DNA of 29,392 nucleotides, taken from positions 1 through 29,392 of the forward strand of contig CAZVAR010000026.1 in assembly GCA_964625225.1 (NCBI GenBank), read 5' to 3'. Shown piece by piece: positions 14,706-21,733 of the stretch; position 1 is the stretch's first letter; each line of letters begins with the position of its first letter. Under the pieces are notes generated by a model. The model did no database searches. It had not been told where the DNA came from and saw nothing but the letters and a program-made list of their open reading frames with translations. Both the position numbers and the translations under genes were made by a program. Source of the DNA: CAZVAR01 sp964625225 (GTDB lineage Bacteria; Pseudomonadota; Alphaproteobacteria; JAJUGE01).

Positions 14706-16297
14706 TTATGCCGTCAGCGTCACGACCCGCTCATAGGCGGGAAGGGTGAGGAACTCGACGAATTCCTCCGCGGTGACCATTTCGTAGAACAGGTCGGCGG
14801 CTTCCTGGAATGCCCCGGCCGCGAAGGCCGCCTCGCCGACGGTCTCGCGGATCTTGGCCATCTCCTCGTCGAGCAGGCGACGCGTGAGGTCGGCGTCGAT
14901 CGTGGCGCTGCCGTCGCTGAACCGCGCCCGGTGCCGGATCCACTGCCACACCTGGGAACGGCTGATCTCGGCGGTGGCGGCATCCTCCATCAGATTGTTG
15001 ATCGGCACGCAGCCGATGCCCCGCAGCCACGGCTCGATGTAGAGGACGCCGACCGAGAGATTCGTGCGCAGGCCGGCTTCGGTGATGTTACCCTCCGGAA
15101 CCTTCAGCAGGTCCGCCTGAGTCACCTGCACGTCCTGGCGCTTGCGCGCGACCTGATTGGCCTCCGGCATTTTCGCATCGAATACCTCTTTCGCGATCGG
15201 TACCAGGCCGGGATGCGCGACCCAGGTGCCGTCATGGCCGTCGCCGGCCTCGCGTTCCTTGTCGGCGCGGACCTTGGCGAGTGCCGCCTCGTTCGCCTCC
15301 GGGTCGCTGCGGATCGGGATCTGGGCGGCCATGCCGCCCATGGCGTGGGCGCCGCGACGGTGGCAGGTCTTGATCAGGAGCTGGCTGTAGGAGCGCATGA
15401 AGTGCGTCGTCATCGTCACTTCCGCGCGGTCCGGGAGCACGAAGTCCGGCCGGTTCCGGAAGCGCTTGATGAAGCTGAAGATATAGTCCCAGCGGCCGGC
15501 ATTGAGGCCGACGATATGGTCGCGCAGCTCGTAAAGGATCTCGTCCATCTCGAAGGCGGCGGTGATCGTCTCGATCAGCACCGTCGCGCGGATGGTTCCC
15601 TTCGGCAGTCCGAGCGCCGCCTGGGCGTGGGTGAACACGTCGTTCCAGAGTCGCGCCTCGAGATGGTTCTCCAACTTCGGCAGGTAGAAGTATGTGCCCG
15701 TACCCTTCTGCTGCCGGATCTTAGCATTGTGGAAGAAGTAGAGACCGAAATCGAACAGGCTGCCGGACATGCGCTGCCCGTCGACCAGCAGGTGCGCCTC
15801 CGGCAGATGCCAGCCGCGCGGCCGGACAATCAGTACCGCCGGCTTGTCCGACAGACGATAATCCCGGCCGGTCGTCGGGTCAGTGAATGCGATCGTGCCC
15901 TTGTTGGCATCGATCAGATTGATCTGGCCCGAAATCAGATTGGCCCAGGTCGGCGTCGTAGCGTCCTCGAAGTCGGCCANNNNNNNNNNATCTTGCGGTC
16001 GACCGGGCCGGTGATCTCGACGCGGCGGTCCTGCAGGTCTTTCGGGACCGGCGCCACCGTCCAGTCGCCGTCGCGCACCGACTGAGTCTCGGGCAGGAAG
16101 TCGGGCAGGGCGCCGCCCGTGATGCGGGCGTCGACCTCGCGGCGATGCGCCAGCAGCTCCTGTCTACGGCCGTCGAAGCGCCGATGGAGGTCGGCCAGAA
16201 AGGCCAGGGCGTCCTGCGTCAGGATGGTCTCGAACCCGGGCTCGATCGGCCCGAGAATCTGCACGCCTTCAGGCGTGTCCAGGCGAGTGCCGGCCAT
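14706..16297 (-). CDS. aceB: malate synthase A (interrupted by an assembly gap)
   Basis: Malate synthase condenses glyoxylate with acetyl-CoA to malate (glyoxylate shunt). The N-terminal part (MAGTRLDTPEGVQILGPIEP to EITGPVDRK) is read from the ATG at 16297, which has GGAGGA upstream. After the N run at 15980-15989 the protein resumes in another frame: ADFEDATTPTWANLISGQIN, RPRGWHLPEAHLLVDGQRMS, the signature RDHIVGLNAGRWDYIFSFIK and PINNLMEDAATAEISRSQVW. It ends ERVVTLTA. The missing piece corresponds to the conserved segment around M-x-INALNSGA-x-x-FM. The frame change is explained by a wrong gap length, not a real mutation, so I call it a normal gene of about 540 residues. It is the A type (about 530 residues), not the longer G type. 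No isocitrate lyase gene is adjacent. Confidence 0.95.
15980..15989. other. assembly gap (10 Ns) within malate synthase
   Basis: Ten consecutive Ns. The flanking reading frames do not match across a 10-nt gap. The family alignment recalled from memory needs roughly 38 nt here, which would restore the frame. Confidence 0.95.
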
Positions 16298-16342
16298 GCT
16301 CCGTCCTCCGTTCAACTGACTGCGTCAAGCTGCCGCGTGTCG

Positions 16343-16372
16343 GGACACTAGCCGCCACGGCGGCTAGTGTCC
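16343..16372. promoter_or_regulatory. 30-bp perfect palindrome upstream of malate synthase
   Basis: GGACACTAGCCGCC, then AC, then GGCGGCTAGTGTCC form 14-bp perfect arms around a 2-bp centre. The element ends 46 bp upstream of the malate synthase ATG, within the expected leader or promoter region. It can be a dimeric-regulator operator or an mRNA hairpin. There is no T-run on either side, and no regulator gene is adjacent. Confidence 0.6.
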
Positions 16373-16960
16373 ACCGGCGAGCGGTCGCCCGGCCGGCGGC
16401 CGCAATGGCGGCCGCGCTCCTTCCCGGCCGGGTCGAAAGCACCGCGAAGAAGGCCGAACCGGCGGCGATACTGAGAGTCCAGGGCCAGCGGGCCGGTTCG
16501 GGTTCGTCCGTCTCCGTGACCATGTCCTCGATCGTGGCCAGGGACAGCATGCCGACGGTGAAGGGCGGTATCGCATGGTCGATGCGGTCCCCGGCGCCCC
16601 GCAGCACCCGATAGCCGATCCCGGCGCCGGGCAGAACCGGTCGGGGGAGCGATGCGGCGACCGGCCCGCAGCGTCCCGGCCGGCTGGCCGCAGCCGATAT
16701 TGCCGGCGGCAGGCAGCCGCGCGACTTCGGGGACGCTCGGATGACCCGGCATCGGACGCCGAAACCCGGGGTAGGGCTGCCGATGAACCGCCCCATGAGA
16801 AACGCGTGCCGCGATTTCTACGTCGCGATGGCGCCGAAACCCGGGTTCGGGTGCGCCGGTATCGGATGAAGCGACGTCGACAAGGATTCGCCGTGTCTGG
16901 CCCGGCGTTGTGCGGCACCGACGTCAGCGCGAATTTCATCAAAGGCCTGATCGAAGTACG

Positions 16961-16995
16961 GTAATATATTGAACGGAAAGTAATATTGCCTTTTT
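16961..16995 (+). promoter_or_regulatory. AT-rich promoter candidate with direct repeat, upstream of crotonase-SDR operon
   Basis: The AT-rich block contains GTAATAT twice, at 16961 and 16980 (19-bp period), and ends with a short T-run. It lies about 230 bp upstream of the crotonase start and is the only AT-rich island in the stretch. The same-face spacing would suit a regulator site or a promoter, but no consensus -35/-10 pair is clear. Confidence 0.3.
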
Positions 16996-17226
16996 CTGTG
17001 CCGTCCGACCGGTGGCGGTCCGGACCGGCGGCCGGCGCTCGGAACGGAGCGCCGGGAAGGTCCCGGCTCGGGTCGGACCCGACGCGTTGCTCTTGGAAAA
17101 GCGGATCACCCGGTTCAAGCTGTCGGAGCGGCCGGCGCTGGTGGCCCATTCTCCGCCGGGCCGCGCGGCAGGCGCCGAAAGGCTATGGCCCGTAAGTGGC
17201 GGACTACCCGGGAGGAGGAAGGGGCA

Positions 17227-18003
17227 TTGTTCAGGCTGGAGGAGGACGACGGCGTCGCGGTGATCACCATGTCGCGGCCGCCGGTCAACGCCATCAACAA
17301 TGATTGGATCGCCGATTTCGGCGATCTCCTCGACACGATCGACGATCGCGAGGATCTTGCGGTGCTCCACCTCCGCAGTGACCAGAAGGTGTTCTGCGCC
17401 GGCGCGGATTTGCGCCAGGTCGAGGAACGCTTCGGCCAGAAGGACGGGCACCTGCGGTTTCCCGAGGAGGTTGCCGGCTTCCAGCGCCTCTACCGCCGTA
17501 TCGAGCGTTTGCCTTACGTGACCGTTGCCGAGATCAACGGGCCGGCGATGGGCGGTGGCCTCGAACTGGCGTTGGCCTGCGACCTGCGGATCGCTGCGGA
17601 GGAGGCGTGGCTCGGCGTTCCGGAGGTCACGATCGGTCTCATTCCCGGCGCCGGCGGCACGCAGCGGCTGACGCGCCTCTGCGGGCGGGGCACGGCGGCG
17701 CGTATGATCCTGACCGGCGATCCCGTCCGCGGTGCGGAGGCGGTCGATCTCGGCCTGGTGCAATGGGCGGTGCCGCGAACTCAGCTCGCGGACACGGTGG
17801 CGAAGCTGGTCCGGCGGCTCGCCGGCCTGTCGCGTCCGGCGCTCCGGGCTGCGAAAAGCTGCATCGCCGAGGCGCTGCGGCCCGGGTCGGAAGGGTTCGA
17901 GCGAGAGCTGGACGCCACGCGGCATCTGATGACGACTCCGGAAGCGCGCCGTCTCGTCGATGCTTTCCTCAACAACCGTAAGACCGAAGGACGGAAAGTA
18001 TGA
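17227..18003 (+). CDS. enoyl-CoA hydratase/isomerase family protein
   Basis: This crotonase of about 258 residues would hydrate an enoyl-CoA in the cytoplasm. The oxyanion-hole segments are FCAGADLRQV and GPAMGGGLELALACDLR. Both acid residues of a true hydratase are present: E113 in GGGLELA and E133 in GVPEVTIGLIPGAGGTQRL (numbering from the TTG start; the latter corresponds to Glu164 of the rat enzyme). An in-frame ATG lies at 17185. However, the strong Shine-Dalgarno GGAGGAGGAAGG lies inside that extension, 5-6 nt before the TTG at 17227, and family N-termini begin there (FRLEEDDGVAVITMSRPPVN), so TTG is preferred. Its stop overlaps the SDR start (ATGA), indicating consecutive steps: hydration, then dehydrogenation of a 3-hydroxyacyl-CoA. 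Confidence 0.93.
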   Translation: MFRLEEDDGVAVITMSRPPVNAINNDWIADFGDLLDTIDDREDLAVLHLRSDQKVFCAGADLRQVEERFGQKDGHLRFPEEVAGFQRLYRRIERLPYVTVAEINGPAMGGGLELALACDLRIAAEEAWLGVPEVTIGLIPGAGGTQRLTRLCGRGTAARMILTGDPVRGAEAVDLGLVQWAVPRTQLADTVAKLVRRLAGLSRPALRAAKSCIAEALRPGSEGFERELDATRHLMTTPEARRLVDAFLNNRKTEGRKV

Positions 18004-18749
18004 TCAGCTTGCAGGGTCGAAAGGCGTTCGTCACCGGTGCGGCGTCCGGCATCGGCCGGGCCACGGGACGGACGTTGGCTGAGGCCGGCGCACATGTCGT
18101 CGTATCGGATATCAACGAGGCGGGGCTGGCCGAGACGCTCGCGGCGATCGAGGCGGTCGGCGGCAGAGGCGAGGCGATACGGCTCGACGTGACGGACAAG
18201 GACGGCATTCGGCGGGTCGCCGAAGACGTCAACGGCCGTCACGGCCGCATGGACGTGATCGTCAACGTCGCCGGATGGGATCGGATCGAACCCTTCATGA
18301 AGAACGACGACGACTTCATGGAGAAGATCGTCCAGCTCAACTATCTCGGCCAAGTGCGCGTCTGCAAAGCGTTCCTGCCGCCGATGATCGAGGCGGGGCA
18401 GGGACGGATCGTCAATGTCGCGTCGGACGCGGGCCGGGTCGGCTCGACCGGCGAGACGGTCTATGCCGGTGCCAAGGGCGGGGTGATCGCCTTCACCAAG
18501 AGCCTCGCCCGCGAGATGGCGCGCTACAATATCGGTGTCAACTGCGTCTGCCCGGGCCCGACCGATACGCCCCTGTTCCAGGGTCAGCCCGAGAAGATGC
18601 GCGAGGCGCTGCTCCGGGCGATCCCGTTCAAGCGTCTCGCCGATCCGCAGGACATCGCCGACGCGATCCTGTTCTTCGCCAGCGACCGGGCCGGCTACAT
18701 CACCGGGCAGGTGCTGAGCGTCAGCGGCGGCCTCACCATGTCGGGCTGA
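18000..18749 (+). CDS. SDR-family dehydrogenase, similar to 2-hydroxycyclohexanecarboxyl-CoA dehydrogenase (BadH)
   Basis: This 249-residue classical short-chain dehydrogenase has the cofactor motif TGAASGIG (residues 12-19), VNVAGW (the NNAG-equivalent, with a Val in place of the second Asn), and catalytic S142, Y155 and K159 (Y-x3-K). D37 after the second beta-strand favours NAD over NADP. The segments ASDAGRVGSTGETVYAGAKG, VCPGPTDTPLF and YITGQVLSVSGGLTMSG closely resemble BadH of Rhodopseudomonas palustris as I recall it. BadH oxidises 2-hydroxycyclohexane-1-carbonyl-CoA in alicyclic acid degradation. A related 3-hydroxyacyl-CoA dehydrogenase role is equally possible. It overlaps the upstream crotonase by 4 bp. 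The ring-opening hydrolase BadI is not visible here. Confidence 0.92.
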   Translation: MISLQGRKAFVTGAASGIGRATGRTLAEAGAHVVVSDINEAGLAETLAAIEAVGGRGEAIRLDVTDKDGIRRVAEDVNGRHGRMDVIVNVAGWDRIEPFMKNDDDFMEKIVQLNYLGQVRVCKAFLPPMIEAGQGRIVNVASDAGRVGSTGETVYAGAKGGVIAFTKSLAREMARYNIGVNCVCPGPTDTPLFQGQPEKMREALLRAIPFKRLADPQDIADAILFFASDRAGYITGQVLSVSGGLTMSG

Positions 18750-18863
18750 GCCGGACGGGCAGCTCCGGTCCCGCCGAGGACCCCACCGCGGTGCTCGTGG
18801 CGTCCTTCCGACTGGGTTTGGGACCGCGGCCGGAAGTCGTTCGCGGCCAGCAGGGGCGGCCGC

Positions 18864-20069
18864 TCAGACGGCGCCCGCTTCCCGCAATGCGGCGATCTCC
18901 GCCTCGCTATAGCCGATCTCCCGCAGCACTTCGTCGGTGTGCTGGCCGAGCGCCGGCGGAGGGCGGTCGGTCCCGGGCGTGTCCCGGTCGGCGGTGAAGC
19001 CGGCGCCCAGGAGGGTGATCGGCCGGTCGAGGCCGGCCGGTGCGGGCAGGGTCATCAGGATGTTGCGATATGCCAGTTGCGGATGCTCGAGCACCTGCGG
19101 GATCGTGCGGATCGCCGAGGCCGGGATGCCGTGACGGCCGAGCCGCTCTTCCCAGGTCGCCGCGTCCTCGGCGGCGAATGCGGCCTCGATTTCCGCCTTG
19201 AGCGCCTTGCCGTTGGCCATCCGCGCGGCGGCTGTGGCATAGCGCGGATCGGACGGTAGATCCTCGCGGCCGATCGCGCGACAGAGCGCCTCGAACTGCG
19301 GTTGGGTCAGCACGGTCATGAGGATGTGACCGTTGCGAACCCGGAATGCGTCGGCGGTGGGCTGCCGCGTCGGGCCCTGATTGCCCAGCAGCACCGGCTC
19401 GATCCCGGCTACCGTCCAGCTCGCGGCGATCGGTGCCAGCATGGTCAGGGCCACGTCGAGCATGGCCACGTCGAGGTGCTGACCCTCGCCGGTGACCTGC
19501 CGGCGGAACAGTGCCGCGGCGATCGCGAAAGCGGCGGTGAGGCCCGTGGACAGGTCCACCACGGTGAAGCCGGCGCGGGTCGGACCGGTCTCCTCGTGTC
19601 CGGTCACCGACATCATACCGGAGGCGGCCTGGATGGCCCCGTCATAGGCCGCCGCCCCGGCGAAAGGGCCGGTCTGCCCGAAGCCCGAGACCGAACAGTA
19701 GATCAGCTTCGGATTGAGCGCCTTCAGCGCCTCGTAGCCGAAGCCCATCCGGTCCATCGTCCCGGCCTTGAAGTTTTCAATCACGACATCGGCATTGCGG
19801 ACCAGCCGGTGCACGATCTCCTTCGCCGCGGCATGTTTGAGGTCGAGCGTGATCGACCGCTTGCCGCTGTTCATGCTGAGGAACATCGGCGAGAGGCCGA
19901 GCCGCGCATGAGCCTCATCGGACATCATTGTGCGCGACTGGTCGCCGCCCTTCGGCTGTTCGACCTTGATCACGTCGGCGCCGAGCAGCGCAAGTTGCTC
20001 GGCGCCGAACGGTCCGGCGAGCACCTGCGAGAAATCGATCACGCGGATGCCGGAGAAGGCTTTGGGCAT
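18864..20069 (-). CDS. CaiB/BaiF (class III) CoA-transferase
   Basis: This 401-residue third class III CoA-transferase is convergent with the crotonase-SDR operon. Landmarks are FSGIRVIDFSQVLAGPFGAE, LGADVIKVEQPKGGDQSRTM, the SMNSGKRSITLDLKHA block and VVIENFKAGTMDRMGFGYEA. The nucleophile is D172 in FTVVDLSTGLTAA. The C-terminus VLREIGYSEAEIAALREAGA closely resembles that of the transferase encoded at 1628-2821, suggesting a common ending in this subfamily. The N-terminal half has MNSGKRSI where the other two have NRNK; this segment borders the CoA site, so substrate preference may differ. AGCAGGAC precedes the ATG. It probably activates the acid processed by the neighbouring crotonase and dehydrogenase. 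Confidence 0.93.
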   Translation of the reverse strand: MPKAFSGIRVIDFSQVLAGPFGAEQLALLGADVIKVEQPKGGDQSRTMMSDEAHARLGLSPMFLSMNSGKRSITLDLKHAAAKEIVHRLVRNADVVIENFKAGTMDRMGFGYEALKALNPKLIYCSVSGFGQTGPFAGAAAYDGAIQAASGMMSVTGHEETGPTRAGFTVVDLSTGLTAAFAIAAALFRRQVTGEGQHLDVAMLDVALTMLAPIAASWTVAGIEPVLLGNQGPTRQPTADAFRVRNGHILMTVLTQPQFEALCRAIGREDLPSDPRYATAAARMANGKALKAEIEAAFAAEDAATWEERLGRHGIPASAIRTIPQVLEHPQLAYRNILMTLPAPAGLDRPITLLGAGFTADRDTPGTDRPPPALGQHTDEVLREIGYSEAEIAALREAGAV

Positions 20070-20197
20070 GGGGTCCTGCTCGTCCTGTGGCTCGATCGCT
20101 GACGACCGCTCCCGGGATCCGTGCGGCCGCCGGTCACTCTAGCGCATTAGCACCGTCCCGGCCGGGGAGTCGAGCGTATGACGGTTGGCCGCCCGCG

Positions 20198-20359
20198 TCA
20201 CGGCCGGGAGGCCTCGCGCATGTCCCGAAGGGCCAGCAGCGCCGCGCGGAGCTCCCGCCGCGCCACCTCCTGCGCCAGTCCGGTCCGAGCGAGGATATCG
20301 GCCAGCGGGAGGCCGGACACGACGTAGACAAGAAGCTGCTGCTGCAGAGGGGTCAACAT
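20198..20359 (-). CDS. possible small helix-turn-helix (LuxR C-terminal-like) protein
   Basis: This 53-residue frame reads MLTPLQQQLLVYVVSGLPLA, then DILARTGLAQEVARRELRAA and LLALRDMREASRP. The pattern L-T-P-x-Q, x-G-x4-I, then a GL turn and a recognition-like helix resembles the LuxR/FixJ DNA-binding domain. There is no receiver or sensor part, so it would be a stand-alone DNA-binding domain. It is divergent from the TAXI operon, where a regulator could sit. Against it: a poor ribosome-binding site, the short length, and an in-frame extension upstream that looks non-coding. The recognition helix also lacks the usual T-V-x-x-H, having E-V-A-R-R instead. Confidence 0.4.
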   Translation of the reverse strand: MLTPLQQQLLVYVVSGLPLADILARTGLAQEVARRELRAALLALRDMREASRP

Positions 20360-20653
20360 CGGAGTCCGCGATGCAAGAGGAACGAGCGCCGCGTGGTGCC
20401 GGCAACGGCGCCATGGCGCATAGCCGGGCGATCGGGACGGCATCAACGACCGATGCGCGGCCAGGTTCCCCCGGACCGCGGGCGGCACGCTGCCCGGGAT
20501 CGCGGAACAGAATCATAGCATGGATCGACATTCCTGCGGTACGCCGATGCCGTCGGCTGGCCGCATCCGGGTTCCTCGCGAGAGGCGGGTTGCGCGATGC
20601 CCGCCCATTGCAGAAGATCGCTCACAGACAGTGTGAACAGGGAGGGTTCGGCG
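20360..20653. other. leader region of the TAXI transporter operon
   Basis: This stretch of about 290 bp has no recognisable gene on either strand. It presumably carries the promoter of the plus-strand TAXI operon and, if real, of the divergent mini-HTH frame. No clear consensus promoter is visible; GGAGGG at 20641 is the ribosome-binding site for the TAXI start. Confidence 0.45.
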
Positions 20654-21658
20654 ATGCGCAGAAGTTTGATTGCCGCGGCGGCGGCGGCAATGCTGGCGGG
20701 TGCCGGTGCCGTCGAGGCGCAGGAGATGAAGTTCTTCCGGATCGGCAGCGGCGCCGCGGGCGGTACGTATTTTCCGATGGCCGGTCTGCTGGCGCAGGCG
20801 ATCAGCAACCCGCCCGGCTCTCGCCCCTGCGAGAAGGGCGGAAGCTGCGGCGTGCCGGGGCTGGTCGCGATCGCGCAATCGTCGAACGGGTCGGTGGCCA
20901 ATGCCACGGCGATCCAGGCCGGCCAGCTCGAGTCCGGCTTCTCGCAGTCCGACGTCACCTATTGGGCCTACACCGGGACCGGGCTGTTCGAGGGCAAGCC
21001 GCCGATGACGAAGCTCCGCGTCATCGCCAGCCTGTTCCCCGAGCACATCCATGTCGTCGCCGGCAAGGATGCCGGGGTCAAAACGATCGCGGACCTCAAG
21101 GGCAAGACCATCGGTATCGGGCTGCCCGCCTCGGGTGCGATCGTGGGTGCCCGCATCGTGCTGGAAGCCGCAGGGCTCAAGGAGAACGAGGATTACAGCC
21201 CCGAATATCTGAACAGCGCGGATTCCATCAACCACATCCGCGACAACCAGGCGCATGCGATGCTGACCGTGACCGGCTACCCGCAGGCGGCGGTGGTCGA
21301 ACTGATGTCGACCGTGGGCGGCACGCTGGTGCCGGTGGATGGCGACCTCCGGAAAAAGATCCTCGACGAGAACAAGTTCTTTGCCGCGGGCGTCATTCCG
21401 GCCGGCACCTATACCGGTCAGGACCAGGATGTGCAGACGGTCGTGGTGTCCGCGCTCTGGATCACCAGCTCGGACCAGCCGGAGCAGCTCGTCTACGACA
21501 TCACCAAGGCGCTGTGGAACGACAGCACGCGCAAGCTGCTCGACGCCGGCCACGCCAAGGGCAAGGAGGTCACCCGCGAGACGGCGCTCGACGGCGTGCC
21601 GATTCCGCTGCACCCGGGTGCGGAGAAGTTTTACAAAGAGATCGGGCTCGTCAATTAG
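20654..21658 (+). CDS. TAXI-family TRAP transporter solute-binding protein
   Basis: This 334-residue periplasmic binding protein has a Sec signal peptide (MRRSLIAAAAAAMLAGAGAV, cleavage near VEAQ-E). TAXI hallmarks follow: IGSGAAGGTYFPMAGLLAQA (residues 30-49), then SSNGSVANATAIQAGQLESG, LFPEHIHVVAGKDAGVKTIA and LKGKTIGIGLPASGA. The C-terminus PIPLHPGAEKFYKEIGL is the family's usual end. The insert SRPCEKGGSCGVPGLVAI carries two Cys likely to form a disulfide. It captures a substrate, often glutamate or another carboxylate, for the fused TRAP permease encoded 75 bp downstream. The ATG at 20654 was chosen because GGAGGG lies 7 bp upstream and the signal peptide starts there; an upstream in-frame ATG at 20597 would break the signal. 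Confidence 0.95.
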   Translation: MRRSLIAAAAAAMLAGAGAVEAQEMKFFRIGSGAAGGTYFPMAGLLAQAISNPPGSRPCEKGGSCGVPGLVAIAQSSNGSVANATAIQAGQLESGFSQSDVTYWAYTGTGLFEGKPPMTKLRVIASLFPEHIHVVAGKDAGVKTIADLKGKTIGIGLPASGAIVGARIVLEAAGLKENEDYSPEYLNSADSINHIRDNQAHAMLTVTGYPQAAVVELMSTVGGTLVPVDGDLRKKILDENKFFAAGVIPAGTYTGQDQDVQTVVVSALWITSSDQPEQLVYDITKALWNDSTRKLLDAGHAKGKEVTRETALDGVPIPLHPGAEKFYKEIGLVN

Positions 21659-21668
21659 CGGCGTCGCC

Positions 21669-21699
21669 GAGCGGGCGGGGCGGGCCAGCGCGCCCGCTC
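21669..21699. repeat. GC hairpin between TAXI binding-protein gene and fused permease gene
   Basis: GAGCGGGCG (21669-21677) and CGCCCGCTC (21691-21699) are perfect 9-bp arms, followed by TCCTG. No T-run. The outer half of each arm plus the flank (CCCGCTCTCCTG) is shared with the hairpin at 28314-28350, so it may be a dispersed repeat as well as an mRNA-processing or partial-terminator hairpin. Confidence 0.6.
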
Positions 21700-21733
21700 T
21701 CCTGACCCGACATCTCTCGGAACAGGCGATCGC

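Larger units (their letters stand above)
16298..17226. other. gene-poor stretch upstream of malate synthase and the crotonase operon
   Basis: This stretch of about 930 bp lies between two divergent genes. Open frames on both strands have arginine/proline-rich, shadow-like translations. One minus-strand frame contains a hydrophobic run (ARWPWTLSIAAGSAFFAVLS, about 16430-16500) that could be a remnant of a small membrane protein, but it lacks a clear start context and end. Visible non-coding features are a 30-bp palindrome (16343-16372), a 14-bp direct repeat CGCCGAAACCCGGG at 16757-16770 and 16832-16845, and an AT-rich promoter-like block (16961-16995). Confidence 0.5.

Noticed and set aside
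16986..16995. T-run at 16992-16996 as an intrinsic terminator
   Set aside because: No GC hairpin immediately precedes it on the plus strand, so it is treated as part of the AT-rich promoter-like block.
16364..17149. 261-codon minus-strand frame upstream of malate synthase
   Set aside because: It is Arg/Pro/Ser-rich and crosses the AT-rich promoter-like block, with no recognisable motif and no clear ribosome-binding site.
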